Shown here one piece after another: positions 26,371 to 36,068 of a stretch of DNA of 64,000 nucleotides (positions are counted from its first letter, which is position 1; each line of letters begins with the position of its first letter). A program made the position numbers and the translations under genes. Below the pieces are notes generated by a model, which did no database searches, was not told the origin of the DNA, and saw only the letters and a list, made by a program, of their open reading frames with translations. The DNA comes from Peptostreptococcus canis (GTDB taxonomy: Bacteria > Bacillota > Clostridia > Peptostreptococcales > Peptostreptococcaceae), in assembly GCF_014229965.1 (NCBI RefSeq), contig NZ_JABGBW010000002.1, forward strand, positions 1-64,000, given 5' to 3'.

Positions 26371-27387
26371 ATGAAACTAAAAAAAATACTATCATTAGGA
26401 CTAGTGGGAGTAATTTCACTTTCTATTCTTACAGGTTGCTTTTCTAAAAAAGTTGAAGAACCTGTAAAATACAAAAATAAAAAAATAACGGTAATGTTAG
26501 ACTACACTCCAAATACAAACCATACTGGTATGTATGTTGCAAAGGAAAAGGGGTATTACAAAGATTTAGGAATGGATGTGGATATAGTACAACCATCTGA
26601 TGGTGATGCTCCAACATTGGTGGCGACTGGAAAAGCCGATTTCGGCGTAAGTTATCAGGAAGATGTTACTTATGCCCTAACTAGAGAGAAGGATCCTTTG
26701 CCTATCAAGGCAATTGCTGCAATAGTTCAGCATAACACCTCAGGGTTTGCATCTCCGGTTTCAAAAAATATTCATTCACCAAAAGATTTTGAAGGAAAAA
26801 TTTATGGGGGATGGGGTTCTCCTTCTGAAGAAGCAATCATCAAATTGGCAATGAAAAAAAATGGGGCTGATTTTTCCAAACTAAAAAGAGTAGATATAGG
26901 TCAGGATGATTATTTTGCTGCGACTAAGAAAAATATAGATTTCGCATGGGTATATATGGGATGGACTGGAATTGAAGCTCAGCTTAGAGAAGAAGATATA
27001 AATTATATACCAATTAAAAGCATTGATCCTGCATTAGATTATTATACACCGGTACTTATCACAAGCAAGAAAATAGCTAATGAAGATAAAGATCTTGCTA
27101 AAAAATTTATGGAAGCTACTGCAAAGGGATATAGCTTTGCGATGGAAAATCCAAAAGAAGCAGCTGAAATTCTTTCAAAATCAGTGCCTGAATTAGATAA
27201 AAATCTTGTTGTGGAAAGCCAAAAGTATCTTGCTGGTGAATATCAGTCAGATGCAAAGTTTTGGGGAGAAATGAAAGTATCAGTATGGAAAAATTATGCT
27301 AATTTTATGAAAAATAATGGCTTGATAAAAATGGATTTAGACGTTGATGAGGCATTTACAAATGAATTCTTACCAGGACAAAAATAA
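26371..27387 (+). CDS. thiY: NMT1/THI5-like substrate-binding lipoprotein ThiY
   Basis: 338 aa from ATG26371. The upstream ATG at 26359 is part of the ATGGAGG ribosome site. The signal ends in lipobox LTGC. The mature protein has the NMT1 start [29 protein letters not shown] and [13 protein letters not shown]. This family binds formyl-aminomethyl-pyrimidine or HMP. The CCCFC-like iron motif of yeast THI5 is not seen, so it is a binding protein, not an enzyme. It overlaps thiZ by 26 nt. Confidence 0.9.
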   Translation: MKLKKILSLGLVGVISLSILTGCFSKKVEEPVKYKNKKITVMLDYTPNTNHTGMYVAKEKGYYKDLGMDVDIVQPSDGDAPTLVATGKADFGVSYQEDVTYALTREKDPLPIKAIAAIVQHNTSGFASPVSKNIHSPKDFEGKIYGGWGSPSEEAIIKLAMKKNGADFSKLKRVDIGQDDYFAATKKNIDFAWVYMGWTGIEAQLREEDINYIPIKSIDPALDYYTPVLITSKKIANEDKDLAKKFMEATAKGYSFAMENPKEAAEILSKSVPELDKNLVVESQKYLAGEYQSDAKFWGEMKVSVWKNYANFMKNNGLIKMDLDVDEAFTNEFLPGQK

Positions 27388-28087
27388 AAAAATAATTCTT
27401 AAAAATATCAATAAGTACTATGATGGAAATCAAATTCTAAAGGATATAAATTTATTTGTAAACAGGGGAGAACTTGTTTCATTAGTCGGACCAAGTGGTT
27501 GTGGAAAAAGTACAATTTTTAACATTATTACATCACTTACATCTTCTGATTCGGGTAATACATACGTTGATGGAGAAATTAGTTATATGTACCAAAAAGA
27601 TTTGTTGCTTCCACACAAAGACATACTGGATAATGTGAGTCTGCCACTTCAAATTAAAGGTATAAGCAGAAAATATGCAAGAAAAGAAGCTGAAAAATAT
27701 TTTGAAGTATTTGATTTAGTAGGTTATGAAACAAAATATCCATCTGAATTATCCGGTGGCATGAAACAAAGAGCAAACTTTTTAAGAACTTATATTTGTT
27801 CAAAAGATTTGATGCTTCTAGATGAACCATTTGGAGCATTGGATTCCATTACTAAGTCTTCGTTACAAGAATGGTTTTTATCAGTTAGAAAAAAAGTAAA
27901 CTCAACTATATTGCTTATCACTCATGATATAGATGAAGCTATACTATTATCAGATAGAATATATGTGCTATCCTCTAGACCGGCAAGTATAAAAAAAGAA
28001 TATATATTGACTGAACCTGATTATAATAAAAAAGATCTAGCTTTAAACGCCTGTCTAAAAAAAGAAATATTGACTTTATTAAAATAG
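27362..28087 (+). CDS. thiZ: ABC transporter ATP-binding protein ThiZ
   Basis: 241 aa from ATG27362, with GAGG 9 nt upstream. Earlier in-frame TTG27344 and ATG27347 have no good site. Walker A is GPSGCGKST, signature [13 protein letters not shown], Walker [13 protein letters not shown], with the H-loop ITHDIDEA. It drives the ThiXY permease. Last gene of the riboswitch operon. Confidence 0.9.
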   Translation: MNSYQDKNKKIILKNINKYYDGNQILKDINLFVNRGELVSLVGPSGCGKSTIFNIITSLTSSDSGNTYVDGEISYMYQKDLLLPHKDILDNVSLPLQIKGISRKYARKEAEKYFEVFDLVGYETKYPSELSGGMKQRANFLRTYICSKDLMLLDEPFGALDSITKSSLQEWFLSVRKKVNSTILLITHDIDEAILLSDRIYVLSSRPASIKKEYILTEPDYNKKDLALNACLKKEILTLLK

Positions 28088-28101
28088 TTATTTAAAAATT
28101 A

Positions 28102-28131
28102 TTGACTCAAAAATAAGATTTTTTGGGTCAA
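28102..28131 (+). terminator. Terminator of the thiamine uptake operon
   Basis: About 12 bp stem with one G-T pair (28102-28113 with 28119-28131), 5 nt loop, and T run. Confidence 0.85.
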
Positions 28132-28174
28132 TTTTTTGAACAAAATTATAACTGATAATAAAAATCAAAAATAG

Positions 28175-28203
28175 TTGACTGGAATTTTAATAGATGATAT
28201 AAT
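28175..28203 (+). promoter_or_regulatory. Near-consensus promoter of the TetR/MATE unit
   Basis: TTGACT at 28175-28180, 17 bp spacer, TATAAT at 28198-28203. The predicted start (~28210) is the first base of the operator palindrome. Confidence 0.8.
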
Positions 28204-28209
28204 CAAACT

Positions 28210-28221
28210 GACGATATCGTC
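28210..28221 (+). promoter_or_regulatory. Operator palindrome for the TetR regulator
   Basis: Perfect 12 bp palindrome GACGATATCGTC, strikingly GC-rich for this genome, at the predicted transcription start. Bound repressor would block initiation of its own gene and the efflux gene. The assignment to this TetR is inferred from position. Confidence 0.7.
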
Positions 28222-28275
28222 GAAATATTTTTTGTTTAAATATAGTATATAGTTTTAAAAATATGGGGTGAAAAA

Positions 28276-28878
28276 ATGAGTACTCGAAAAAAACTATCAG
28301 CAACCGAAAGAAAAAAAGAAATTTGTCAGGCTGCAAGAGAGAAATTTTTAGAAAAGGGTTTTAATAATACGACAATGGAGGATGTAATAAATAATACATC
28401 CATGTCAAAAGGAGGTGTGTACTATTATTACAAAAATACTGCAGATATCCTGTACGACATCATGAAAGAAGGAAATGAATACAGAAAAGGAATAATAAAA
28501 AATTATCTGAAAGAAAATTCTCGTAAAAATTGGGAAGAGAAATTTTCAGAAATGATTGTTGATAAAATGATTGATAATAATGATTTTATGCCTATATATG
28601 TTATGTTTCTGCAAGAAATAAAAAAAGATATCAATTTGAAAAATCTATATGACAAATTAAAATATGAAGTTACAAATGATTTAGACAAAATTGATGAAGA
28701 AGTTTTTAGAGAAAATAGAGATTTATTTATGAATGAATTTATAATATCATTTATAAACTCTATTATACTAGGAGCCGAAATTTTAGGGGATAGAGATGTT
28801 TTTATAAAAAATAAAGATGTTTTGTTAGTTATGTTAAGAGCATATATAGAATACTATAAAAAGAAAAATAATAAATAA
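28276..28878 (+). CDS. TetR family transcriptional regulator
   Basis: 200 aa. The N-terminal helix-turn-helix (residues ~10-55: EICQAAREKFLEKGFNNTTM, then TSMSKGGVYYYYKN) is typical. The remaining helical part should bind a ligand. GGGGTG precedes the start. It is followed 40 nt later by a MATE exporter on the same strand, so it probably represses both. The inducer cannot be predicted. Confidence 0.9.
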   Translation: MSTRKKLSATERKKEICQAAREKFLEKGFNNTTMEDVINNTSMSKGGVYYYYKNTADILYDIMKEGNEYRKGIIKNYLKENSRKNWEEKFSEMIVDKMIDNNDFMPIYVMFLQEIKKDINLKNLYDKLKYEVTNDLDKIDEEVFRENRDLFMNEFIISFINSIILGAEILGDRDVFIKNKDVLLVMLRAYIEYYKKKNNK

Positions 28879-28918
28879 TTAACTATATATTTAAAGCTTT
28901 TAAAAGGGGGAAAATAGA

Positions 28919-30265
28919 GTGAATGAGAGCATGAAAGAGCAATTACTTACAAAGAGTCCGATTAATCTGATGTTCCAATTATCAATACCTGCTGTAATTG
29001 GAATGCTGGTAATAGGTTTATATCCATTGATGGATGGTATTTTTGCAGGGCAAATAATAGGCGAAAAAGCAATGGCAGCTTGTAGCGTATCTATGCCATT
29101 GACATTGGCAAATAATGGAATTGCAGTTCTCATAGGTATTGGTAGCGCTTCAATTCTTTCAAGAGCATTGGGAAAAGGTGATTATAAAAAAGTAGACAAA
29201 ATAATGGGAAATTTAATATTTTGGGTGTTACTATTTTCAATCATTATTATGATAACAGGTATATTATTGTCCGAAAAATTTTTATTACTCCTTGGTACAA
29301 CTAAAGAAATTAGAAGTTTAGGAGTAAGGTATCTAAGAATAATTTTTTTAGGATCTATTTTTGTTAATTTTACGCAATCAGCTAATATGGTAATGCGTGG
29401 TGAGGGACTAATGAAAAAAGCCATGATGATTATGGGATTAGGTGCTGCACTAAATATAATATTGGATCCTATTTTTATGATAGCAATGGGAGATAATGCA
29501 ATTGAAGGTGCAGCAATAGCTACCATTTTATCTCAATTTATCCAGGGCATAGTCACTTTAAATTATTTTGTAAGAAAAAGTAAAATCGTAAAAATACATA
29601 AGATAAAACCAGAAAAAGAGATTTATGGAGAAATGTTTTCTGTTGGTGTATCAGCAATGTTCATGCAAATATTATTTATGGTACAACAAACCATTTTATA
29701 CAAACAGGCCTTTAAATATGGAGGAGAGCCTAGTGGTATATTAATGTCAGCTACAATGAGGCTTTATGGATTTTCATTTATTCCTATTTGGGGAATGAGT
29801 CAAGGGCTTCAGCCTATAATCGGTACAAATTTTGGAGCAAGAAAAATTGACAGAGTTAGAGAAACAATGAAAATTTTTTGTATAGGTGGAACCGTTCTTG
29901 CAGCATTATTTTGGATACCAGCAGAATTATTTTCGGAAAAGATATTGTTGCTTTTTAAAATTAGCCCTGAAATAATTGCTAAAGGGATTACTAATTTTAG
30001 GCTGTTTTACTCAATATTCATGTTATATGGAATAATGATAATGATCATTACTTATTTTCAGTCTATAGGTGATGGTAAAAAAGCAGGATTGATAGTTATG
30101 TTTCGACAATTAATTTTATTCATACCGGCAATGATACTATTACCGATGTTTTTCGGTTCAACGGCAGTTTGGTGGGCCGAACCAGTTGTTGATTTTATTG
30201 TAATAATATCAGGAATTTTGATTTTGATAAAAGATTTAAAAAAACAAAGTTATAAAATGATTTAA
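28919..30265 (+). CDS. MATE family efflux transporter
   Basis: 448 aa, 12 helices in two halves. It starts at GTG28919, with AAGGGGG upstream. Characteristic stretches are FQLSIPAVIGMLVIGLYPLM and SMPLTLANNGIAVLIGIGSA in the first half and IPIWGMSQGLQPIIGTNFGA in the second. These are seen in MepA-like multidrug exporters driven by sodium or proton gradients. The TetR gene in front supports drug-inducible expression. Confidence 0.9.
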   Translation: MNESMKEQLLTKSPINLMFQLSIPAVIGMLVIGLYPLMDGIFAGQIIGEKAMAACSVSMPLTLANNGIAVLIGIGSASILSRALGKGDYKKVDKIMGNLIFWVLLFSIIIMITGILLSEKFLLLLGTTKEIRSLGVRYLRIIFLGSIFVNFTQSANMVMRGEGLMKKAMMIMGLGAALNIILDPIFMIAMGDNAIEGAAIATILSQFIQGIVTLNYFVRKSKIVKIHKIKPEKEIYGEMFSVGVSAMFMQILFMVQQTILYKQAFKYGGEPSGILMSATMRLYGFSFIPIWGMSQGLQPIIGTNFGARKIDRVRETMKIFCIGGTVLAALFWIPAELFSEKILLLFKISPEIIAKGITNFRLFYSIFMLYGIMIMIITYFQSIGDGKKAGLIVMFRQLILFIPAMILLPMFFGSTAVWWAEPVVDFIVIISGILILIKDLKKQSYKMI

Positions 30266-30293
30266 GGGGAAGAATAAAAATTTTATCTATATT

Positions 30294-30329
30294 AATAGGA
30301 CTTATTATACTTGCGATATAGGTCCTATT
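30294..30329 (+). terminator. Terminator of the TetR/MATE operon
   Basis: 12 bp stem with one G-T pair (30294-30305 with 30318-30329), 12 nt loop, T run. Confidence 0.85.
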
Positions 30330-30404
30330 TTTATTAACTAAAAAGCATATTTATTAGATATTTATGATATAATTAAACATTAGAGGTATATTATGGAGGT
30401 ATGT

Positions 30405-33101
30405 ATGGATATAGATAAAAATAAACTTTCACCTATGATGAAAAAATATCTGGAAACAAAAGAACAGTATTCTGATTGTATTCTTTTTTATAGATTGGGC
30501 GATTTTTATGAAATGTTTTTTGATGACGCATTACTTGCTTCTAAAGTATTAAATATTGCTCTTACCGGAAAAGCATGTGGATTAGAAGAAAGAGCACCCA
30601 TGTGCGGAGTTCCATATCATTCTGTTTCTACTTATCTGGCAAAATTAATAGAATCAGGATATAAAGTGGCAATTGGAGAACAGGTTGAAGATCCGGCAAC
30701 TGCTAAAGGATTAGTAAAAAGAGAAGTAGTGAAGATAGTAACACCAGGAACATTACTTGAAAATGATACTCTGGAAAATACTAAAAATAACTATTTAATG
30801 ACTATTTATTGCGAGGGTCAGGATTCCTCTATAACGTATGTAGATATAACTACAGGAGAATTAAATTCCACTTTAATTAATAAAAATAATATAAAAGATG
30901 AAGTTGCCAAAATATCACCTGCTGAGATTATTTCTAATGATAAAGAAATAGTGAAATCCCTAAAATCATTATCTCAGATGTCTAATATTTATTTGAATTA
31001 TGATTTTGATCAGGATTTGCTAAGCGAAAAAGTACTATATAATACTTTTTCCAGGGAATATCTTTCTTCTCTGAATATAGAAAATAATAATCTATATAAA
31101 TCTATATCGATTGCTTTAAATTATATTAGAAATACACAGATGATAGAGTCTACTAATATTAGCAAAATAAATATATATAAATCAACTGACTATATGGCTC
31201 TTGACATATTCACAAGGGTAAATCTTGAGTTGACACAAACAATTAGAGGTGGTAGCAAGAAAGGTTCTTTATTGAAAGTACTTGATTATACATCTACACC
31301 TATGGGAGCAAGAATGCTTAGAAAATACATTGAGCAACCTCTTACTAATAAAACAAAGATAGATTATAGACTGGATGTCAGCGAATCTATAAAAAACGAT
31401 TTTATTTTAAGAGAAGAATTGAAAAATTCATTGTCAAAAATTTTTGATTTAGAGAGAATTTGTGCAAAAATAGCCTATGAAAGAGTGATGCCAAAAGATT
31501 TGATAAATTTGAAAAATAGCATATCTATGCTTCCAAATATTATAAAGACTATAGTAAATTCAAAAGTAGATATTTTAAAAGATTTTGCAGATAATATTGA
31601 TCCCCTGTATGACATATTTGAATTAATAGAAAACTCAATACTTGATGAACCATCAAATAATATTAAAGATGGTAATATAATCAAGAGTGAATATTCGAAA
31701 GAACTTGAAGAGTTAAGGGATATTTCTAATAATGGTGCATATTTAATTAAAGATATTGAAAAAAGAGAAAGGGAAAAAACAGGCGCAAAAACTTTAAAAA
31801 TCGGTTACAACAAAGTTTTTGGATATTATATTGAGATGACAAAATCGGCCCTTTCGCAAGTGGATTTGGATGAATCGTATATTAGAAAACAAACTCTTGT
31901 AAATGCTGAAAGATTTATAACTCCTGAGCTTAAGGAAATAGAAGATAAAATAATAAATGCAGAAGATAAAATAAAAAATATTGAGTATGATATATTTAAA
32001 CTCATAAGAAATTCTGTATATGAAAATATTGAAAGAATACAAATAGTAGCCAATATAATCGCTGAATTAGACATATATTTATCAAATGCAATAATGGCAA
32101 ATAAATATAACTATGTAAAACCTACTATTAATACATCAGGCAGACTTGAAATAAAAGATGGGAGACATCCTGTTATTGAACAAATAATGGGGAGTGAAAA
32201 TTTTATCTCAAATGATACATATATTGATGATGAAAATAAGATAAATATTATAACAGGACCAAATATGTCCGGGAAATCAACATATATGCGGCAAGTTGCT
32301 TTAATTTCGTTAATGGCACATATCGGTTGTTACGTGCCTGCAACATCAGCAAATATACCTATTCTAGATAGAATTTTTACAAGGGTTGGAGCAAGCGATG
32401 ATTTATCGCAAGGACAATCAACATTTATGGTCGAAATGAATGAAGTAAGCCAGATTCTTTCTAATGCTACAAAAGACAGTTTAATTATTTTAGACGAAGT
32501 AGGTCGTGGAACAAGTACATACGATGGGATTTCATTAGCATGGTCTATAGTCGAATATATTCATGATAATATAGAGGCCAAGACTTTATTTGCTACACAC
32601 TATCACGAGCTTACGGAATTAGAAAATAAATATAAAAATATTAAGAATTATTCTGTACAGGTAAAAGAAGATGGGGATAATATTGTATTTTTAAGAAAAA
32701 TTATACCTAACGCAGCAGATAGAAGTTATGGAATATATGTGGCAAAATTGGCAAAATTACCTGACGAAGTGATATCTAGAGCAGATAAAATTTTATCTGA
32801 ACTGGAAAAAAATCATATTTATAATGCTACAAGTATCGATAAATCGAACGAATACATAAATTCAGAAATATCAGATTTCGAAAATAATCAAGTAAAAAAG
32901 TACGAAAACTTGAAAGAGAATAACTTTATTCAGGAGCCTAAGCAACCTGTTCAACTTATATTCAACACAGAAACAATCGGAAATAGTGAATATGAAGAAT
33001 TTGTAGATTCGATTCTTGAAATTGATTTAATGAATTCTACTCCAATGGATATTATGACTGTTGTATATGAATTACAAAAAAAGGCTAAAGAAATAAAATA
33101 A
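30405..33101 (+). CDS. mutS: DNA mismatch repair protein MutS
   Basis: 898 aa from ATG30405, where GGAGG is 5 nt upstream. ATG30393, four codons earlier and with GAGG in front, is nearly as good. The mismatch-binding motif FYRLGDFYEMFFDDA is near residues 30-44. The ATPase has Walker A GPNMSGKST at ~618, then QSTFMVEM, DEVGRGTSTYDG and the His switch ATHYHEL. It recognises mismatches and recruits MutL. First gene of mutS-mutL-miaA, 17 nt before mutL. Confidence 0.96.
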   Translation: MDIDKNKLSPMMKKYLETKEQYSDCILFYRLGDFYEMFFDDALLASKVLNIALTGKACGLEERAPMCGVPYHSVSTYLAKLIESGYKVAIGEQVEDPATAKGLVKREVVKIVTPGTLLENDTLENTKNNYLMTIYCEGQDSSITYVDITTGELNSTLINKNNIKDEVAKISPAEIISNDKEIVKSLKSLSQMSNIYLNYDFDQDLLSEKVLYNTFSREYLSSLNIENNNLYKSISIALNYIRNTQMIESTNISKINIYKSTDYMALDIFTRVNLELTQTIRGGSKKGSLLKVLDYTSTPMGARMLRKYIEQPLTNKTKIDYRLDVSESIKNDFILREELKNSLSKIFDLERICAKIAYERVMPKDLINLKNSISMLPNIIKTIVNSKVDILKDFADNIDPLYDIFELIENSILDEPSNNIKDGNIIKSEYSKELEELRDISNNGAYLIKDIEKREREKTGAKTLKIGYNKVFGYYIEMTKSALSQVDLDESYIRKQTLVNAERFITPELKEIEDKIINAEDKIKNIEYDIFKLIRNSVYENIERIQIVANIIAELDIYLSNAIMANKYNYVKPTINTSGRLEIKDGRHPVIEQIMGSENFISNDTYIDDENKINIITGPNMSGKSTYMRQVALISLMAHIGCYVPATSANIPILDRIFTRVGASDDLSQGQSTFMVEMNEVSQILSNATKDSLIILDEVGRGTSTYDGISLAWSIVEYIHDNIEAKTLFATHYHELTELENKYKNIKNYSVQVKEDGDNIVFLRKIIPNAADRSYGIYVAKLAKLPDEVISRADKILSELEKNHIYNATSIDKSNEYINSEISDFENNQVKKYENLKENNFIQEPKQPVQLIFNTETIGNSEYEEFVDSILEIDLMNSTPMDIMTVVYELQKKAKEIK

Positions 33102-33118
33102 GAAAGTTAGGAGGTTAT

Positions 33119-35125
33119 ATGGCTAGAATAAATATCTTAGACGATTCAACAATAAATAAAATTGCAGCAGGTGAAGTCATAGAAAGACCTTCATCTATAG
33201 TAAAAGAGTTGGTTGAAAACTCTATTGATGCCGGCTCGACTATAATAACTGTAGAAATACAAAATGGGGGTAAAGATTTAATAAAAGTTGTAGATAATGG
33301 CTATGGGATAGAGCACGATGATGTTAACAAAGCTTTTATGAGACATGCTACAAGTAAAATAAATAGAGCGGAGGATTTATATGATTTAAATTCTCTGGGA
33401 TTTAGAGGGGAAGCTCTTGCATCGATTGCAGCTGTTTCAAAGCTGGAAATGTTAACTAAAACCAATGATGCACTGATTGGAACAAATATTAAAGTTGATG
33501 GTGGAAGAATTATTTCAAAAAAACCATCTGCGTCGAATAATGGAACAAAAATAGTAGTTAACTCATTATTTTTTAATACTCCTGCAAGAAGAAAATTTCT
33601 CAAATCCAATCAGTCTGAAACCCAAGCAATTACTGATTTAATGAATAAACTCGCAATAGGCAATCCAGATATCAAGTTTATATATATAAACAATAAAAAA
33701 AATGTATTTGAAACACTTGGAGATGGCAGTATTTATAATACAATTAGGCTTATATATGGAAAAGATGTAAGTGATAACTTAATTAAACTGGATTTTGAAT
33801 CTAAGTTTTTTAAAATTGATGGTTATATAGCAAATAATAATATATATAGATCAAATAGAAATTTACAACATTTATTTATAAATGGCAGATATGTCAAAAG
33901 TTCAAATATTATGAATATAATTAATGAATCATATAAAGCTATAATACCAATCAATAAATTTCCGGTTTATTTTATTAACCTACATATAAATCCTAATATG
34001 ATAGATGTGAATATTCATCCAAATAAATTAGAAGTGAAATTTGATAGTGAGGATATATTGTTGGGAGATTTAGGTGACTATATTAGAGGAGTTCTTATGA
34101 AAAGCAGCCTTATTGGCAAATATAATCCTAAAAAAGAAACTAAATCACTATTTGATAAATCCAGATTTGCACAATATAATGACTTTTCTTATTCAAAAGA
34201 AGAACAAATAAAAAACGATGCTGAAATAAGTGAAAGAAAAGAGGTTAGTGAAGGAATCTATAGCAGCGAAAAAAAATCTGGTATAACAGATTCTATAGAT
34301 AATAATTCAAATGAAAGATCTGATCAAAACATAGATATAAACAATAGCAATTTTAATGCAGATATAATAGAAGAGTCTAATATAGTTAATACTACTTCTT
34401 CTTTTTCAATGCTAGAAAATTTTATTGAGTCGACAGAAAATATTAAAACTGCAAAAAATGACAGCGATATAAATCTTTATACAGATAATGTAGATAATGT
34501 AGAAACAAAAGAATTTTCTTTTTTAGAAAACGAACCTGCTAAGAATAGTGACTTTAAAAACCTTAAATTTATAGGTATAATTTTTGATACTTATATTATA
34601 TTTTCTCGAGGGGATGAAATGATAATGGTAGACCAACATGCCGCTCATGAGAGAGTAAGGTTTGAAGAATATATGAACAAATTTAAATCTAATAAGGTTA
34701 ACATACAAATGTTGATAGATCCGATAATAATGGATTTATCTCCCGGTGATATGCTGAAAACACTGGCTAATTTAGATGTATTTGAACAATACGGTTTCTT
34801 AGTCGAAGAGTTCGGACACAAAAACATAAGTATAAGAGGAGTTCCTAATGTATTTGGAAAACCTGAAAGTCAACGGTTTATTTACGAGCTTATAGACAAT
34901 ATTGATAAAATTGATAATATTTATGATACAAAATATGATGAAATTGCTGAAATTGCTTGTAAATCCGCAATTAAAGCCAATGATAAAATAGGTTATAGTG
35001 AAGCTGTCGAACTTATAAAACAACTGGAAAAATGTGATAATCAATATACGTGTCCTCATGGAAGACCTGTTTTAGTGAAGATGACGAAATACGATATAGA
35101 AAAAATGTTTAAAAGAATATTATAG
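33119..35125 (+). CDS. mutL: DNA mismatch repair protein MutL
   Basis: 668 aa. GHKL ATPase motifs: ELVENSIDAGS, DNGYGI and GFRGEALASI. A low-complexity Asn/Asp/Ser-rich linker (~350-475) joins the C-terminal dimerisation domain. That domain contains VDQHAAHERVRFEEYM (with the DQHAxHE(x)4E endonuclease motif) and CPHGRPV, which together make the zinc-dependent nicking site of organisms without MutH. It starts with AGGAGG 5 nt upstream. Confidence 0.96.
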   Translation: MARINILDDSTINKIAAGEVIERPSSIVKELVENSIDAGSTIITVEIQNGGKDLIKVVDNGYGIEHDDVNKAFMRHATSKINRAEDLYDLNSLGFRGEALASIAAVSKLEMLTKTNDALIGTNIKVDGGRIISKKPSASNNGTKIVVNSLFFNTPARRKFLKSNQSETQAITDLMNKLAIGNPDIKFIYINNKKNVFETLGDGSIYNTIRLIYGKDVSDNLIKLDFESKFFKIDGYIANNNIYRSNRNLQHLFINGRYVKSSNIMNIINESYKAIIPINKFPVYFINLHINPNMIDVNIHPNKLEVKFDSEDILLGDLGDYIRGVLMKSSLIGKYNPKKETKSLFDKSRFAQYNDFSYSKEEQIKNDAEISERKEVSEGIYSSEKKSGITDSIDNNSNERSDQNIDINNSNFNADIIEESNIVNTTSSFSMLENFIESTENIKTAKNDSDINLYTDNVDNVETKEFSFLENEPAKNSDFKNLKFIGIIFDTYIIFSRGDEMIMVDQHAAHERVRFEEYMNKFKSNKVNIQMLIDPIIMDLSPGDMLKTLANLDVFEQYGFLVEEFGHKNISIRGVPNVFGKPESQRFIYELIDNIDKIDNIYDTKYDEIAEIACKSAIKANDKIGYSEAVELIKQLEKCDNQYTCPHGRPVLVKMTKYDIEKMFKRIL

Positions 35126-35135
35126 AAAGGTAGAA

Positions 35136-36068
35136 ATGATGTCAAAGATACCAATACTTATACTTACAGGTCCTACTGCAGTTGGGAAGACTGATTTATC
35201 TGTAAAATTAGCAGAAATACTCAATGCAGAAATCATTTCAGCCGATGCTACTCAAATATATAAAAAAATGGACATTGGTAGTGCTAAAATTACTCATAGA
35301 GAAATGAAAGGTGTTCCTCACCATTTAATTGATATACTTAATCCGGATGATGAATTTTCAGTATCCGAATATGGTGATCTGGCAAAAAAATGTATTGAAG
35401 ATATACATAATAGAGGAAAATTTCCCATTATAACAGGGGGTACAGGACTTTATTTAAATTCTATTTTGTATAAAATGAATTTTGGAAATTCCAATTCCGA
35501 TGAAAGGTTAAGATTGGAACTAAATGAATTACTTAATAATAAAGGAATTGATTATATGCATAATTTGTTAAAATCATATTCTGAAGAAGTTGCCAATAAA
35601 ATTCATAAAAATAATACGAAAAGAGTCATTAGGGCAATTGAAATTTTTAAATTGGGTGGAGAGTTAGGAGATTTTTCCAAGGACTTAGAACTCAATGAAA
35701 AATATGATGCAAAAATCGTAGTATTAAATAGAAATAGAAAATTACTATATGATAGAATTAATTATAGAGTTGACTTGATGTTTGAAAATGGTCTGATAGA
35801 AGAAGTGAAATCACTAGTTGATGAAGGATTTTCTAAAGATCTTGTTTCAATGAAAGCAATTGGATATAAAGAGATAATTGATTACTTAAATGGAATAACA
35901 ACACTGGAAGAATCCAAATCAATTATAAAACAGAATAGCAGAAGATATGCCAAAAGACAAATTACCTGGTTTAAAAGGTATAAAGATGCATTTTGGATTG
36001 ACTTGGATAACACAAAAAACATAGATGAACAAATAGATATTATTATGAATCTACTTAAGGAGAGATAA
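35136..36068 (+). CDS. miaA: tRNA dimethylallyltransferase
   Basis: 310 aa. P-loop LTGPTAVGKTDLS, ISADATQIYKKMDIGSAK and ITGGTGLYLNS are family markers, followed by KRYAKRQITWFKR-type sequence (RRYAKRQITWFKRYKD) in the C-terminus. It adds the dimethylallyl group to A37 of tRNAs reading UNN codons, using DMAPP, the product of ispH upstream. Two start codons in tandem (35136 and 35139) share the AAAGG site. It ends at the base before the next ATG. hfq, which often follows miaA, is absent. Confidence 0.95.
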   Translation: MMSKIPILILTGPTAVGKTDLSVKLAEILNAEIISADATQIYKKMDIGSAKITHREMKGVPHHLIDILNPDDEFSVSEYGDLAKKCIEDIHNRGKFPIITGGTGLYLNSILYKMNFGNSNSDERLRLELNELLNNKGIDYMHNLLKSYSEEVANKIHKNNTKRVIRAIEIFKLGGELGDFSKDLELNEKYDAKIVVLNRNRKLLYDRINYRVDLMFENGLIEEVKSLVDEGFSKDLVSMKAIGYKEIIDYLNGITTLEESKSIIKQNSRRYAKRQITWFKRYKDAFWIDLDNTKNIDEQIDIIMNLLKER

